Of a stretch of DNA of 64,000 nt, positions 30,435 through 40,127 are shown piece by piece; the first letter of the stretch is position 1; the number at the start of each line of letters is the position of its first letter. The DNA is from Candidozyma auris (Eukaryota; Ascomycota; Pichiomycetes; Serinales; Metschnikowiaceae), in assembly GCF_003013715.1 (NCBI RefSeq), contig NC_072814.1, positions 2,272,891 through 2,336,890 of the forward strand, read 5' to 3'. The position numbers were made by a program, and so were the translations under genes. The notes below the pieces were generated by a model. That model was not told the DNA's origin. It worked only from the letters and a program-made list of their open reading frames with translations, and did not search any database.

Positions 30435-32198
30435 TTATTTACCCTGAAGCTTTTTCAATCTAGCCTCAGCCGCTCTGGCACGTTGTTCTCTCATTAGTCG
30501 GGTCTTTTGCTGTTCTGTCAACTCACTCGTCTCTGAAAGGCGACTTTGAATGGTCTTCCCTCCAAGAGTGCCTCCTGAAGAGAAGGTAGGCTTCTTGAGT
30601 TCCATCTCTGTCTTTTTTGCCAACTCTTCCTCTATTAATCGACGGTTTTCTGCCTCTTGCTGTTTTTTCTGTTGTTCTTCCTCTTGCGCAAACTCATCCT
30701 TTGACTTCGGTGGACCCACTTTTGCTGCCTTCCAGTCAGCGAAATCTTCCCCTAGACTATACCTGGCAATCTGGAATGCCTTCTTCACCGCTGAGTTCGA
30801 ATTCATTTGACAGGCTGTTTTACCCACAGAATTGACCTTAGTAGGATCTGCTTTTAAATTCACCAACAACACCTGTACCATGTGATGGAGCCCTTGAGAA
30901 CTGGCATAATGAAGCGGCGTGGGTGTGTAGGCATGCTGATTTGCCGGGGTGAACTCAAAGTCTGCACTGAGATTGTGCTTTTTGAGGTAATTAATCATCA
31001 ATGGCGCCCGCAGCTTCTTTAAAAGATCTATGAGTTCTTTGGTATGCTTGTCTGAACCAGACAATTCTGGTTTTGGCGACGGTGTCTTGCGCTGTACTCG
31101 GGAAGCTTCGAGCGCCTTCTCTGGTGCCTTCTTTGTGACCTTCGGAAGCTCCACCACTTGCATGTATGAGAGTCTGACCCACGCTCGCTTCAACTCAGAA
31201 AGCGTAGCCCTTTTTGTGGTGAAGGGGAAACTCCTTAACCGCTTATCGTCATTACCCAATGGAGCGCCTTCGTATCCAACAAGCGTCCGTCTGTTGGCCA
31301 CAGCGTTAGCCCTGATGAATACAAAATCTGCCTTATCCAAATACTCCTTCCAAGACGCTAGAAGATCTCTAACTTCCTGCTGCAATGCCTGCTCGTTATA
31401 CCTTCTGATGGAAGAACCGGCCGAATTAGCCTTACCCCTAGCGTTATCAGACGCACTCTGAGAACCACCCTGCTTCCTTCTTGTAGTATACCTGTGAAAC
31501 GTTTTTGATTGCAACACATTCACCTGCTGCTCCTGCTTGGAGATCTTGTGATTGGGCGCTAGCCCCTTCATATTTCTTCGCTGATGAGAGATCACTGCGC
31601 CGGCAAAATGGCCTCCTCCAATCATGAGTAGCACTGAGATGCCCAGCCCGACTGGTTCGGATGCAATGCGATTTAGTTCGGGGAAAACGTCCCCCGACTC
31701 TAATGATGACTTCGTAAAAAGTGCCTTGTACAAGCCAAAGGCCTTGCCCAGGTCCACTAAAGGGGACTGGAAAAGAATGTAGGGGGAGTTTGTGTTCATG
31801 TGGCTGACATTGTGCTCGTCCTCAACCTCGCTCGTAGACAACTTCTCAAAAAGAGTGTCCATCTTCTGTGTCTCTTCATCCTCGTCTTCGCTTTCCTCTG
31901 ATCCTGATATGCTCTCTAAAGATTGTGTTTCTATAAGTTTTTCGAACTCCTCCTCCATCAAAGGCGGTAAGTTGTTAACCTGCCTCTTCAAATTAAGGCG
32001 ATGGAGATCAGATTTGTAGTAATCTTTGGGCTTGGGGTCACCATTGGGCGAGACTTCTTTGAGTCTGTTATTCACTACGTCGTGGCTCAGTGGATCAACA
32101 ATGGCAGCGTATTCGTCGAACTGAAGCAACTTTAAGCTGCTTGTTATTTCTTTGCCCAAGGAAAATATATACAAGTCATCTTTAGCCACAGAAGTCAT
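30435..32198 (-). CDS. VMS1: VMS1, Cdc48-associated peptidyl-tRNA hydrolase of ribosome quality control
   Basis: Homologue of ANKZF1. Vms1 releases nascent chains from tRNA on stalled 60S subunits and protects mitochondria from CAT-tailed proteins. The VLRF1 release domain (about residues 180-345) contains GGSQSASD with the catalytic-position Gln at residue 247. An ankyrin-repeat region follows (HYASSQGLHHMVQVLLVN), then a charged coiled coil. The C-terminus carries a clear Cdc48-binding VIM, REQRARAAEAR, fitting R-x5-AA-x2-R. The usual N-terminal C2H2 finger is not obvious, and the 587 aa are slightly shorter than the yeast protein. A reverse GCAGCCA motif lies 74 bp before the ATG. Confidence 0.94.
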   Translation of the reverse strand: MTSVAKDDLYIFSLGKEITSSLKLLQFDEYAAIVDPLSHDVVNNRLKEVSPNGDPKPKDYYKSDLHRLNLKRQVNNLPPLMEEEFEKLIETQSLESISGSEESEDEDEETQKMDTLFEKLSTSEVEDEHNVSHMNTNSPYILFQSPLVDLGKAFGLYKALFTKSSLESGDVFPELNRIASEPVGLGISVLLMIGGGHFAGAVISHQRRNMKGLAPNHKISKQEQQVNVLQSKTFHRYTTRRKQGGSQSASDNARGKANSAGSSIRRYNEQALQQEVRDLLASWKEYLDKADFVFIRANAVANRRTLVGYEGAPLGNDDKRLRSFPFTTKRATLSELKRAWVRLSYMQVVELPKVTKKAPEKALEASRVQRKTPSPKPELSGSDKHTKELIDLLKKLRAPLMINYLKKHNLSADFEFTPANQHAYTPTPLHYASSQGLHHMVQVLLVNLKADPTKVNSVGKTACQMNSNSAVKKAFQIARYSLGEDFADWKAAKVGPPKSKDEFAQEEEQQKKQQEAENRRLIEEELAKKTEMELKKPTFSSGGTLGGKTIQSRLSETSELTEQQKTRLMREQRARAAEARLKKLQGK

Positions 32199-32271
32199 GG
32201 TTGATGCAACAAAGTAGATGGCAACAATTCATGATATATATATGCTACTATGCACAACCTATACACCTAGT

Positions 32272-32278
32272 TGGCTGC
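32272..32278 (-). promoter_or_regulatory. TGGCTGC motif upstream of VMS1
   Basis: Reverse-orientation core (TTGGCTGCAAAC on the plus strand), in the 158-bp gap between the VMS1 ATG and the HEM12 stop. Confidence 0.4.
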
Positions 32279-32356
32279 AAACATGAGTCTATGATGTACT
32301 ATTTACGCAATGAGTCATTAGAGTGGCAAAATCTTTGCAAAAGGAAAAGAAAAAAA

Positions 32357-33492
32357 TTAGGCACTTCCAAAACGGTGGCACTCTTTGAGGAAATGCTCGA
32401 TTTTCTCGGGCTTCATAAATGGGTGTGTTCCGTGGCCAAAGTTGATGATGTAGTTCTGCTTGCCTCCACCGAAACCCTTGATCATCTGCTCCACTTTTTG
32501 TGTGATCACCTCGTCAGATCCATACATGATGCCAGGGTCTAAGTTGCCTTGCAATGTCACTCTTCTTCCATTGACCACCTTAACAGCATCCTCTGGCTTG
32601 TAGAGCCAGTCCAACGACACAGTGTCGTAGCCAGACTCACATAAGTCGTCCAATGCGTACCATGCACCTTTGGCAAACACTGTGAGGGGAATCTTCTCCT
32701 CCACACCAAGCTCCACGAGTCTTTTGGGTAATTTTTCAGCAATCTGGCGTAAGTAAGGCAAGCAGAACTCGTTAAACTCGTAGGGTCCCAATTCACCGGC
32801 CCACGACTCGAATACCTGCAACATCTGGGCACCTGCCACGACTTGCTGTGCCAAGAACTCCGTGCAAGCATCGGTGATGGCCTGGAGCAAAACGTGGGAT
32901 TCCTTAGTGAACTCGTAGATCCACTGTTTGGCGAATCTAAACATCTTAGAACCCTGGCCCTCGGTCATGTACACTAGAAGCGTCCATGGAGCACCACAAA
33001 AGCCCAACAATGGCACTCTGCCCTTCAATTTTGTTCTGGTGAGCGTGATGGCCTTGTAGGCCCAGTCCAACGACTTGAGCACGTCTGGCTTCAAATTCAC
33101 TCTATCCAAATCCTTTGGCTCTCTCAATGGGTCAACGAAAACAGGCCCTTTGCCCTCCACCATATTGATCTCAAACCCCATAGCCTGAGGGATCACCAAG
33201 ATATCCGAGAAGATAATGGCAGCATCAATGAGGCCATCAAAGTGGTCTACAGGCTGGATGGTGATTTCAGATGCAATCTCTGCGTCTCTACAAGTTTCAA
33301 AAAAATCCCTGTCTCCCTTAGCCTTGTGATACTCGGGTAAGTACCTCCCAGCTTGTCTCTGGCAGTTAGTACAATAGACAACTAGAAGTGGATAGTGAAG
33401 ATGCATACCATGATCCAGATAGGCGGTCTCTCGACCTTTTCGCCTTTTGCAGCTCGTAAGATAAGATCGTTTTTCAAAGGCTCAAACGGCAT
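32357..33492 (-). CDS. HEM12: HEM12, uroporphyrinogen decarboxylase (two exons)
   Basis: Cytosolic haem-pathway enzyme that converts uroporphyrinogen III to coproporphyrinogen III. Exon 1 (33409-33492) encodes 28 residues, starting MPFEPLKND and ending WIM; exon 2 (32357-33358) resumes [11 protein letters not shown]. The splice rebuilds the family signature [12 protein letters not shown] exactly, and the 361-aa product matches yeast Hem12 (362 aa). The catalytic-Asp region IIFSDIL and the second signature GFCGAPWTL are present. Without the intron the N-terminus would lack the conserved start, so the two-exon model is firm. It lies head-to-tail with VMS1 on the same strand. Confidence 0.96.
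33359..33408 (-). other. HEM12 intron, 50 nt
   Basis: Donor GTATGC, branch site TACTAAC and acceptor CAG, with seven bases between branch site and the end. It falls between codons (phase 0) inside the WIM-RQAGRY signature. Confidence 0.95.
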
Positions 33493-34485
33493 GGTAGTTC
33501 GTGAAGATATTCGTTTGTGTGGAGCTGCACTAACTATGTGGGTCCAGAAGCAACCAGTAGTGGTGATGGTGCACGGGTGTCATATGCCCACTGTCTCCAT
33601 TCAGCGAGGAAATGGAGGTTTAATTTAAGGATGGAATGAGATGATGGATGTTTTTTTTTGTTATTATTATTCTTTTATTCCTTATTCTTGTGAATTGTTG
33701 AGTTCTGCCACTCCTCCTCTTCTTCATAACTTTTGATGGATAGCGACTTTCATCTAACCTGCCTCACTAAACGGTACAGATGTTCACAGCAACTCAATGT
33801 CATTGACTTATTTTCGGAAGTGAATTCGAAAGAGTTGAACTCTATGTGTGCAAAGCATTGAGTCGGGTTTTTACACTTAGCTTTATCACCTAATTTGTCC
33901 TATGTTGATGAAGAGTTTGACGGTTGCGAAAAATTCCATCTTTACATATTATCAGTCTTCTGTTCTACTGTAGCTTCGAGGAATCACTTGGGAGCCTTCA
34001 GTGGACTTACTGAATCCATTTAATCTTGATAAGCTGAAACAAATTTTTCGTAGCATCTTCATAGGTTTTTATTTGTTGCGCTTTTGAAGCGAACGGCTGC
34101 GAAATAAACACCTGAAACAATATTGAAATTTGAAGTGAAAACCAAAAAAAACCAAAGCTGTACTTAGACCTCTAGAGCAACATACGGTTGATACATTCGA
34201 CAACATGAGGGCTTTGTAAAAACTGATAATTCGAAGCCGATACTAGATTCAAAATTTTGCGAAGCAGTTGCTATAAGTGTCACCGTGCATTCTTCAAGAA
34301 TTTGATCTCAGCAATAGCAATGACATTAGTGAATTCAATTATTAAAAAAGCTCCTGATAATTGCGGGAAGTATCATACAACTCTAGATGTGTGATTTGTC
34401 CTGCATGTTTGATTTTATGCACGTGACACCGCTAAATCTCTACACGTGACTAGTTAACCCAAACGTGCAATATGCCATCTAGTTG
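33493..34485. other. Intergenic region upstream of HEM12 and the tRNA pair
   Basis: About 1 kb without a recognisable gene. It contains a variant of the recurrent motif (ACGGCTGCGAAAT, about 34092-34104) and two CACGTG sites at 34420-34425 and 34443-34448, just before the tRNAs. A T-rich tract lies near 33650-33670. Confidence 0.5.
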
Positions 34486-34558
34486 GCCTGCGTGGCGTAA
34501 TGGTTAGCGCATTTGACTTCTAATCAAAAGATTCCGGGTTCGAGTCCCGGCGTGGGTT
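34486..34558 (+). tRNA. tRNA-Arg (anticodon UCU)
   Basis: A 73-nt cloverleaf without intron. The anticodon stem TTTGA/TCAAA encloses the loop CTTCTAA, giving anticodon TCT, which reads AGA. The B box GGTTCGAGTCC is canonical. The acceptor stem has several G-T pairs. The body closely resembles yeast tRNA-Arg(UCU). No terminator T run follows; the next tRNA starts 8 nt on. Confidence 0.96.
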
Positions 34559-34565
34559 ATTTCTG

Positions 34566-34572
34566 GCGGTTT

Positions 34573-34607
<35 letters not shown>

Positions 34608-34638
34608 GAGGTCCTGTGTTCGATCCACAGAAATCGCA
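34566..34638 (+). tRNA. tRNA-Phe (anticodon GAA)
   Basis: A 73-nt cloverleaf nearly identical to yeast tRNA-Phe: GCGGTTTTAGCTCAGTTGGG start, anticodon loop CTGAAGA, B box GTTCGATCC, acceptor stem closed by AAATCGC plus discriminator A. Unlike the yeast gene it has no intron. Only 7 nt separate it from tRNA-Arg. Confidence 0.97.
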
Positions 34639-34641
34639 TAC

Positions 34642-34648
34642 TTTTTTT
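34642..34648 (+). terminator. RNA polymerase III terminator (T7)
   Basis: Seven T start 3 nt after tRNA-Phe. There is no comparable T run between the two tRNAs, so this should end a shared transcript. Confidence 0.8.
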
Positions 34649-34719
34649 GGCATTCTTCACCAAGATGTCATCATTTACTATTATATTTATTAAATCCGGT
34701 ATTCCTTAACCCAAAACAA

Positions 34720-37700
34720 TTATATCTCAATGTATTTCGTTGCAGAAACTAAACCGCGCTCTCGGTTGGCCCAACTCACGTAATTGGGCGAGTAATGAAG
34801 AAGCTCATCGTAGGCAGGGATTCTCCGGCTCACGTCATGGCCTTCATCTGCAATGTATCCTGTTTCACTCCAGAAGCACTCGACATTAATACCCAACTTT
34901 CTGACATTGACCTTCTCTGTATTGACATTACCTGCGTCCACCACGTCAGGAACCCACTGGAACGCCAAATGGTACTCCTTGTCCCAATTTAGCTTGTTCA
35001 ATTGAAGAGTATCGATGCCATTGTAATCCTTGAATAAGAAGTTCCCATCAGCGTCTCTAGAGAAGCCCTCAGGGATGCCATTGACAACGTATGCTGGCGT
35101 AGAGCTGTTGGTTTCGGCGCCCTTCTTATATACTATGGCGGTTCTCACTGGCGATGATATCTTACGTGAGCTTTGTTCAAGGATTTTTGTGACTGAGTCA
35201 GAGACGTTGAAAACAATTCGGCAGTTTCTGTTTTTGGGTGCTACAATCCGGATTTCACCTGCGAGCAACCCAAATGGCGAACTAGTCTCGGAAGACGAGT
35301 TCTTCAACACATCTATTTTCAAATAGTCGTGGGCATTCTTGACTCCCGGAGCAAGAATTGGTTCCCACTTAGATGGGTACTCGTACCTGGCCATACCATC
35401 ACCAATTTTTTCCACCCTAACCTCGGCTCCTTGCTCTTTCACCGAAGGAATATCGTTTAAAATATTTTTGACAAAGGCATCATTACGGCCATACACCTGC
35501 ACTGAGTTGGTCACAGAGGATCCATTCAAGTCAAGAGTTTCCAAAAACCTCAACTTTATTGGATTGGCCGCGTCGAAAGGCGAGGTGAAATTGATCGTGA
35601 AGAATCCCTGAAGTAACGCAACAATAAGAACAAGAACTACCACCCTGTTAGCCTTAAAGATAAAAGGAATGAAAGGGATGGCCCAAAACACAGCATAAGC
35701 TTGTGCAAACTGATACACGAAGCTCTGCGCAGCTAGCGATTCCTGGATCAGTTTGTTCAAACCATCCAAGACTAAGTAGCCGTTATTGTAGATGATATAA
35801 GACGAGAGGGGAACGATGATAAGAAATTGGATGAGCCAATCATAACTAAAAGATTTGGTTTCATGCTTCACACATGCATCGGAAAATCCTGACTGCAAAG
35901 ACAATGAAGAGGACTCGATCGAGTCATCATCAGGGGATCCGTAATTCCTCTGATTATTTTCGTACTCCTCGTCATGATGCTCGCTAGATGTACCCAAGAG
36001 GGGTCTCGTTTCCTCAATGGTGTCCTTCTTGGGAGACCTCTTGAAGTTCCAGCCAAGAAGACCAATGATGGCAGCCACAGCTTGAAGGAAGAAGAGGAAT
36101 CCAATGTCAAATTCTCCAGAGTGGTCATCAGACTTCTTCTGGGAACCAAGCTTAATAGTGGAATATAGGAGGATGACCCATGTGATGAACGAGATTTCAA
36201 TGATACTAATGAGTTTTTCGTCGTGGAAATGTCCCTTGAAAGGCTTTAAGAGAATATTCATGCCGTTCAACAAGGCGTAGTTCAAGAGCAAGAACAACGA
36301 AAACAACGTCGAAATCAACACACCCTTCGAGTTGTTAATCAAGAAGGGGTTGAGAGGAACAATTACCACATCGGTGATGAAATTCAAAAGAACAGCGGAT
36401 AATATCAACGAGATTGGAACCTTAATGACATTAACAAAGTTCACGTTCCAGTTTTTTTTGTACTTGAAAATGAAGAACACCAAAGGGAAGCTCAACACAG
36501 GAACAAGTACCAAAAGCACAATGTTGAAGATAAACACGGAATCGGTAGAGACGCTCCAGAACGTGTTGAGGAAAGACGTGTAAGCAGCGTTCTGTTTCTC
36601 CGCGCCTTCGGGATCAGCATCCAAGCCGATCAGTCTTGAAGCAACATCGTTGGTGAAATCCAACGCAGTAGATAACATGTGCCAAAGTGACTTGATGTTG
36701 ACGTTGGCAATGTTATCCCTGGCTGTGTGGTATATGTCCCTTGGCTTGTAAAAGGCCACATCAAGACCACGAAGACCACCTTTCCGCAAGTAGACCGTGT
36801 AATCAGTATCACTATGGATCAAGCCATTGTTAAATCCCTCTTGGAAGATGGAGGACGCATATGGATATCTCACAGAGCCGTAGTGTTTCACAATGCCGTG
36901 GTCAGTCCCACGGAACAAAATAGCCTTGCCACCGGCTCCTGTGCCCTCGAGGTTGAGAAAATACTTGGTCTGCTTGAACCAAGGATGGTACAAGAAGGCA
37001 TTAGCACCGAACAAACCAAACTCTTCATTGTTATTGAAGTTGAATACGATGGTTCTCTCTGGCTGGTCTGCTTTTTTTGAAGTAAAGAACTGGAGGACAC
37101 CCAAAAGCGAAGCAATACCCATGCCATCATCTGTTACACCATAAGAGGAAGGCACAGAGTCGAAATGTGCACTGAGAAGAAGAGCGGGCAACTCGGGATT
37201 CGTTCCGTTGATACGTGCAAGGACATTGTTGCTCTCATAGTATGTGACCAAGTCACCCCCACCATTGCTTCCTTTAACCTCACTCAGATACATAATCCTG
37301 TTGGTGCCATTGAGATCATTGTCGTACTCCGCCCACTGCTTATTTTTAATCAATGCCTTCACCACTGCCTCAAGATAATCGTGCACTTCGTCATTGGCCT
37401 TGGACGTATACGTGTGTTTCTTTCTGGCAATGTTTTGAAGGTGGAGCCACAGGTCATTCAACACTTCCTTCTCCAATTCGTCCGAAGGCAAAGAAACAGA
37501 GTATTCTAGCAGATTGTCAAAGTACAGTAACAAGATAGTGCCCAACAACACCAAGAACACAAGAAACGTCAAGGATGTTTTCCTGTATCTGAAGAGGCTC
37601 CTAAACGTTCTTACAAACCAGTTTGGCCTGTTTGGTCTTACTGAGGCATGGCGTCTAGGTGTGTGTCTGGGCTTATTGTGCAGATTGCCCTGTTGGGGAG

Positions 37701-37743
37701 TTCGTGGATCATCTGAATTGTGGGGCAGTTCTGTCGACGCCAT
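34720..37743 (-). CDS. PFF1: PFF1, vacuolar membrane M28 metalloprotease
   Basis: Multispanning vacuolar protein with a lumenal zinc-peptidase domain, homologous to yeast YBR074W. The Pro/Arg-rich N-terminus is followed by one membrane segment (about residues 55-75). The M28 domain includes the zinc ligands in LLLSAHFDSVPSS and TDDGMG and the Glu-Glu pair in NNNEEFGLFGA. About eight further membrane segments fill residues 375-715, and a lumenal C-terminal domain follows. At 1007 aa the length is usual. The gene is divergent from the GAS gene. Confidence 0.95.
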   Translation of the reverse strand: MASTELPHNSDDPRTPQQGNLHNKPRHTPRRHASVRPNRPNWFVRTFRSLFRYRKTSLTFLVFLVLLGTILLLYFDNLLEYSVSLPSDELEKEVLNDLWLHLQNIARKKHTYTSKANDEVHDYLEAVVKALIKNKQWAEYDNDLNGTNRIMYLSEVKGSNGGGDLVTYYESNNVLARINGTNPELPALLLSAHFDSVPSSYGVTDDGMGIASLLGVLQFFTSKKADQPERTIVFNFNNNEEFGLFGANAFLYHPWFKQTKYFLNLEGTGAGGKAILFRGTDHGIVKHYGSVRYPYASSIFQEGFNNGLIHSDTDYTVYLRKGGLRGLDVAFYKPRDIYHTARDNIANVNIKSLWHMLSTALDFTNDVASRLIGLDADPEGAEKQNAAYTSFLNTFWSVSTDSVFIFNIVLLVLVPVLSFPLVFFIFKYKKNWNVNFVNVIKVPISLILSAVLLNFITDVVIVPLNPFLINNSKGVLISTLFSLFLLLNYALLNGMNILLKPFKGHFHDEKLISIIEISFITWVILLYSTIKLGSQKKSDDHSGEFDIGFLFFLQAVAAIIGLLGWNFKRSPKKDTIEETRPLLGTSSEHHDEEYENNQRNYGSPDDDSIESSSLSLQSGFSDACVKHETKSFSYDWLIQFLIIVPLSSYIIYNNGYLVLDGLNKLIQESLAAQSFVYQFAQAYAVFWAIPFIPFIFKANRVVVLVLIVALLQGFFTINFTSPFDAANPIKLRFLETLDLNGSSVTNSVQVYGRNDAFVKNILNDIPSVKEQGAEVRVEKIGDGMARYEYPSKWEPILAPGVKNAHDYLKIDVLKNSSSETSSPFGLLAGEIRIVAPKNRNCRIVFNVSDSVTKILEQSSRKISSPVRTAIVYKKGAETNSSTPAYVVNGIPEGFSRDADGNFLFKDYNGIDTLQLNKLNWDKEYHLAFQWVPDVVDAGNVNTEKVNVRKLGINVECFWSETGYIADEGHDVSRRIPAYDELLHYSPNYVSWANRERGLVSATKYIEI

Positions 37744-38567
37744 GATAAGGGCAATTGGCTAGGAACTGTGACTTAGTTTATTATCGTTGCTAATTACAGT
37801 GATGTTTTGAGATAGTCATGACACCCGTGCACCACTTCTGGAGCTGATGTATTAATTAGGGTTTGAAATGTACACATTAGATTGTCAGGAGAGTACAGTA
37901 CTACGAATTTTCTGGTGATTACGGATCGAGGTGAAAGTCTGCAGATAGTGACCAAGCAAGGGTTAGTTATGAAGAATGTGTCTATTACCAATAAGGACCA
38001 GTTGGTGTACGGGTGTCCACAGATTACCATTTCTCCAACCATGGTACAAGGTAACAACATCTTTTTCAAAAAGGTGTTCAAAATGCCAGAGAGAGGTTCT
38101 TTCCCTTCTTGACCAACCAGAAGTGACCATCTTCTCTTCTTTCCTGGATGTTTTCCAAAAGGTGAAGAATAGCAATGCATAGCAAAGCATACACATGCTT
38201 GATTTGATAATCCTGAACAAATTCATCAGAATGAGAATCGAAGACTTATCCGGGATTTTTAGCATGCCGTCGTACGCTACAATTTATTACGCTGTACTGT
38301 AAAAAAGGTCTAGTAGTGTGATACCTTACCTCACCAAAATTATTCAACGGATTCTCCAAAGGACGTGGTTCACCGATCAAAATGAAGCTTCAACTTTAAA
38401 TCCTGTTTTCAAATAAAAGTCTAAATAACATAAATTAGCCTTCTGCAAACCCATCTGTTCAGGTCTACAGGTTTTATGGGCACCTTCCTAATCGGGACAC
38501 CCTCACCAGACACTTTTTGCAACCATTTCTCACCGCCATAAGCAACCCTCTCAACACCTCCCCCGAA
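37744..38567. other. Intergenic region between PFF1 and the GAS gene
   Basis: 824 bp of shared promoter. It includes a 76-codon open frame (37882-38112, plus strand) whose composition looks faintly coding, but it has no ATG before codon 30 and no domain I recognise. Close to the GAS start is TTTTTGCAACCATTTC, a variant of the recurrent promoter motif. Confidence 0.45.
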
Positions 38568-40127
38568 ATGCTTCCTCTCCTTTGGTTACTTATGTTCTGG
38601 GTACCACAAGGGCTCGCCTTGATCAGCCCTATAAAGGTCCACGGCCGCTATTTCTTCGACTCCGTCACCCAGGAGCCCGTACGTAAAACTTCTCCCGAAC
38701 CACCTGCTCTCGCCATACTGACCCCAGTTCTACATCAAGGGCGTTGACTACCAGCCTGGGGGCTCTTCTGTCACCTCACAAAACAAAGACCCGCTTTCTG
38801 ACCCCGATATCTGCGCCAGAGACATTGCGCTTTTCCAGCAGCTCGGCATCAACGTATGTTTCTTTACCACCACCTTTGAGGCTTCACTAACAGCAGACGA
38901 TTCGTGTTTATACCGTCAACCCAGATCTCGATCACGATGTGTGTATGACACTTCTTGCGCTGGCAGGCATCTACCTTGTGCTAGACGTAAACTCTCCTCA
39001 GCAGGCTCGCCATTTGAACAGGTACGAGCCTTGGTCCACTTACACAGCAGAGTACCTACAAAATGTGTTTAAGGTGGTGGAGCAATTTGGCAGTTACAAC
39101 AACACGTTGGGATTTTTCGCCGGCAACGAGATCGTCAACGACAAGATTTCCGCCGCTCACTCTCCTAGGTTCGTCAAGGCAATGGTTCGTGATATCAAGC
39201 AGTACATTGATGCCAACTTGGCCCGCAAAATCCCCGTGGGCTACTCGGCTGCCGACGACTTGGATTATCGAATTCCGCTATCGGAGTACTTGGAGTGCAT
39301 TGACGAGAGTCCCTTTGACCTAGCTGATTTTTACGGCGTCAACTCGTACCAGTGGTGTGGGGATCAGACTTTCTATTCCAGTGGATACGACAAGTTGGTC
39401 AGCGACTATGCCGATTACACCAGACCGGTATTTTTGTCTGAGTACGGCTGTAACAAGGTGACGCCAAGGATGTTTTCTGAAGTCCAGGCGTTGTACTCAG
39501 ATGATATGATCGGTGTATTTAGCGGGGGCCTAGCTTACGAGTTTTCGCAAGAGACCAATAACTATGGGCTTGTAAAGGTCTTGGACAACGGCGATGTCAT
39601 CTTGTTGGACGATTTCCTTGCGCTCAAATACCAGCTCGAGACTGTTCCTGATATCAACTACGACGTGGTCACCAACCATCTTCTTTCCGAAAACATGAAG
39701 GGCTCTGTGGCTAAGCACGATTACAAACAGCCAACTTGCAAGAGCGAATTTAAAAACCTCGCCGTTGAACAAGGGCTTCCGTCTTCAGTAGCAGACAAGC
39801 TTATAGACCAAGGTGTTGATGTGAAGAAGGGCAAGTATGTTACTCTCACAGAGTCACAATTGCAGTCCTCTTATAAAGTTTTCAGTCCTCTGGGAAAAGC
39901 CTTGGGAACGCCAACGGTTCGAGTCATCAGGGATATTTCACCAGGCTCGTCAAGCAGAGGACTGCGCCTACCAGTGCAGACTATTCCCAACAGCGGTACG
40001 TATGGAGGCCATCACTGCTATAGGCCATGTATCAAATCTCGGAAGATCTACTAACACTGCAGCTCCTTTGTTGAAGCCTTGCCTCGCAATTATCTCGTGT
40101 ATTTTTATGCTCTTTACTCTAGTCTAG
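38568..40127 (+). CDS. GPI-anchored 1,3-beta-glucanosyltransferase, GAS/PHR family GH72 (four exons)
   Basis: Cell-wall enzyme that cuts and rejoins beta-1,3-glucan chains. Exons: 38568-38678, 38728-38853, 38897-39995 and 40063-40127, giving 466 aa. Residues 1-17 form a signal peptide. The GH72 domain has the acid/base Glu157 in GNEIVND and the nucleophile Glu261 in LSEYGCN. Exons 1-3 join in frame to give QEP-FYIKGVDYQPGG and GIN-TIRVYTVNP, both family hallmarks. No Cys-rich X8 domain follows, so it belongs with the short Gas proteins such as Gas2/4/5 or Pga4/5. Exon 4 encodes the hydrophobic tail of the GPI signal, with a plausible anchor site at Asn-Ser. Three introns are unusual for a yeast gene. 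The coding end overlaps the convergent F-box gene by 9 bp. Confidence 0.92.
38679..38727 (+). other. GAS gene intron 1, 49 nt
   Basis: Donor GTACGT, branch-like TACTGAC, acceptor CCAG; phase 0. Removal joins QEP to FYIKGVDYQPGG. Confidence 0.9.
38854..38896 (+). other. GAS gene intron 2, 43 nt
   Basis: Donor GTATGT, branch CACTAAC only 4 nt before the acceptor CAG; phase 0. An earlier AG overlaps the branch region; the chosen acceptor gives the conserved GIN-TIRVY. Confidence 0.88.
39996..40062 (+). other. GAS gene intron 3, 67 nt, before the GPI-signal exon
   Basis: Donor GTACGT, perfect branch TACTAAC, acceptor CAG; phase 1. If retained, the frame stays open for 19 residues and stops at 40054, removing the hydrophobic GPI tail. 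Confidence 0.88.

Noticed and set aside
37882..38112. 76-codon frame between PFF1 and the GAS gene
   Set aside because: Looks somewhat coding, but has no ATG before codon 30, no upstream exon with splice signals, and no family resemblance.
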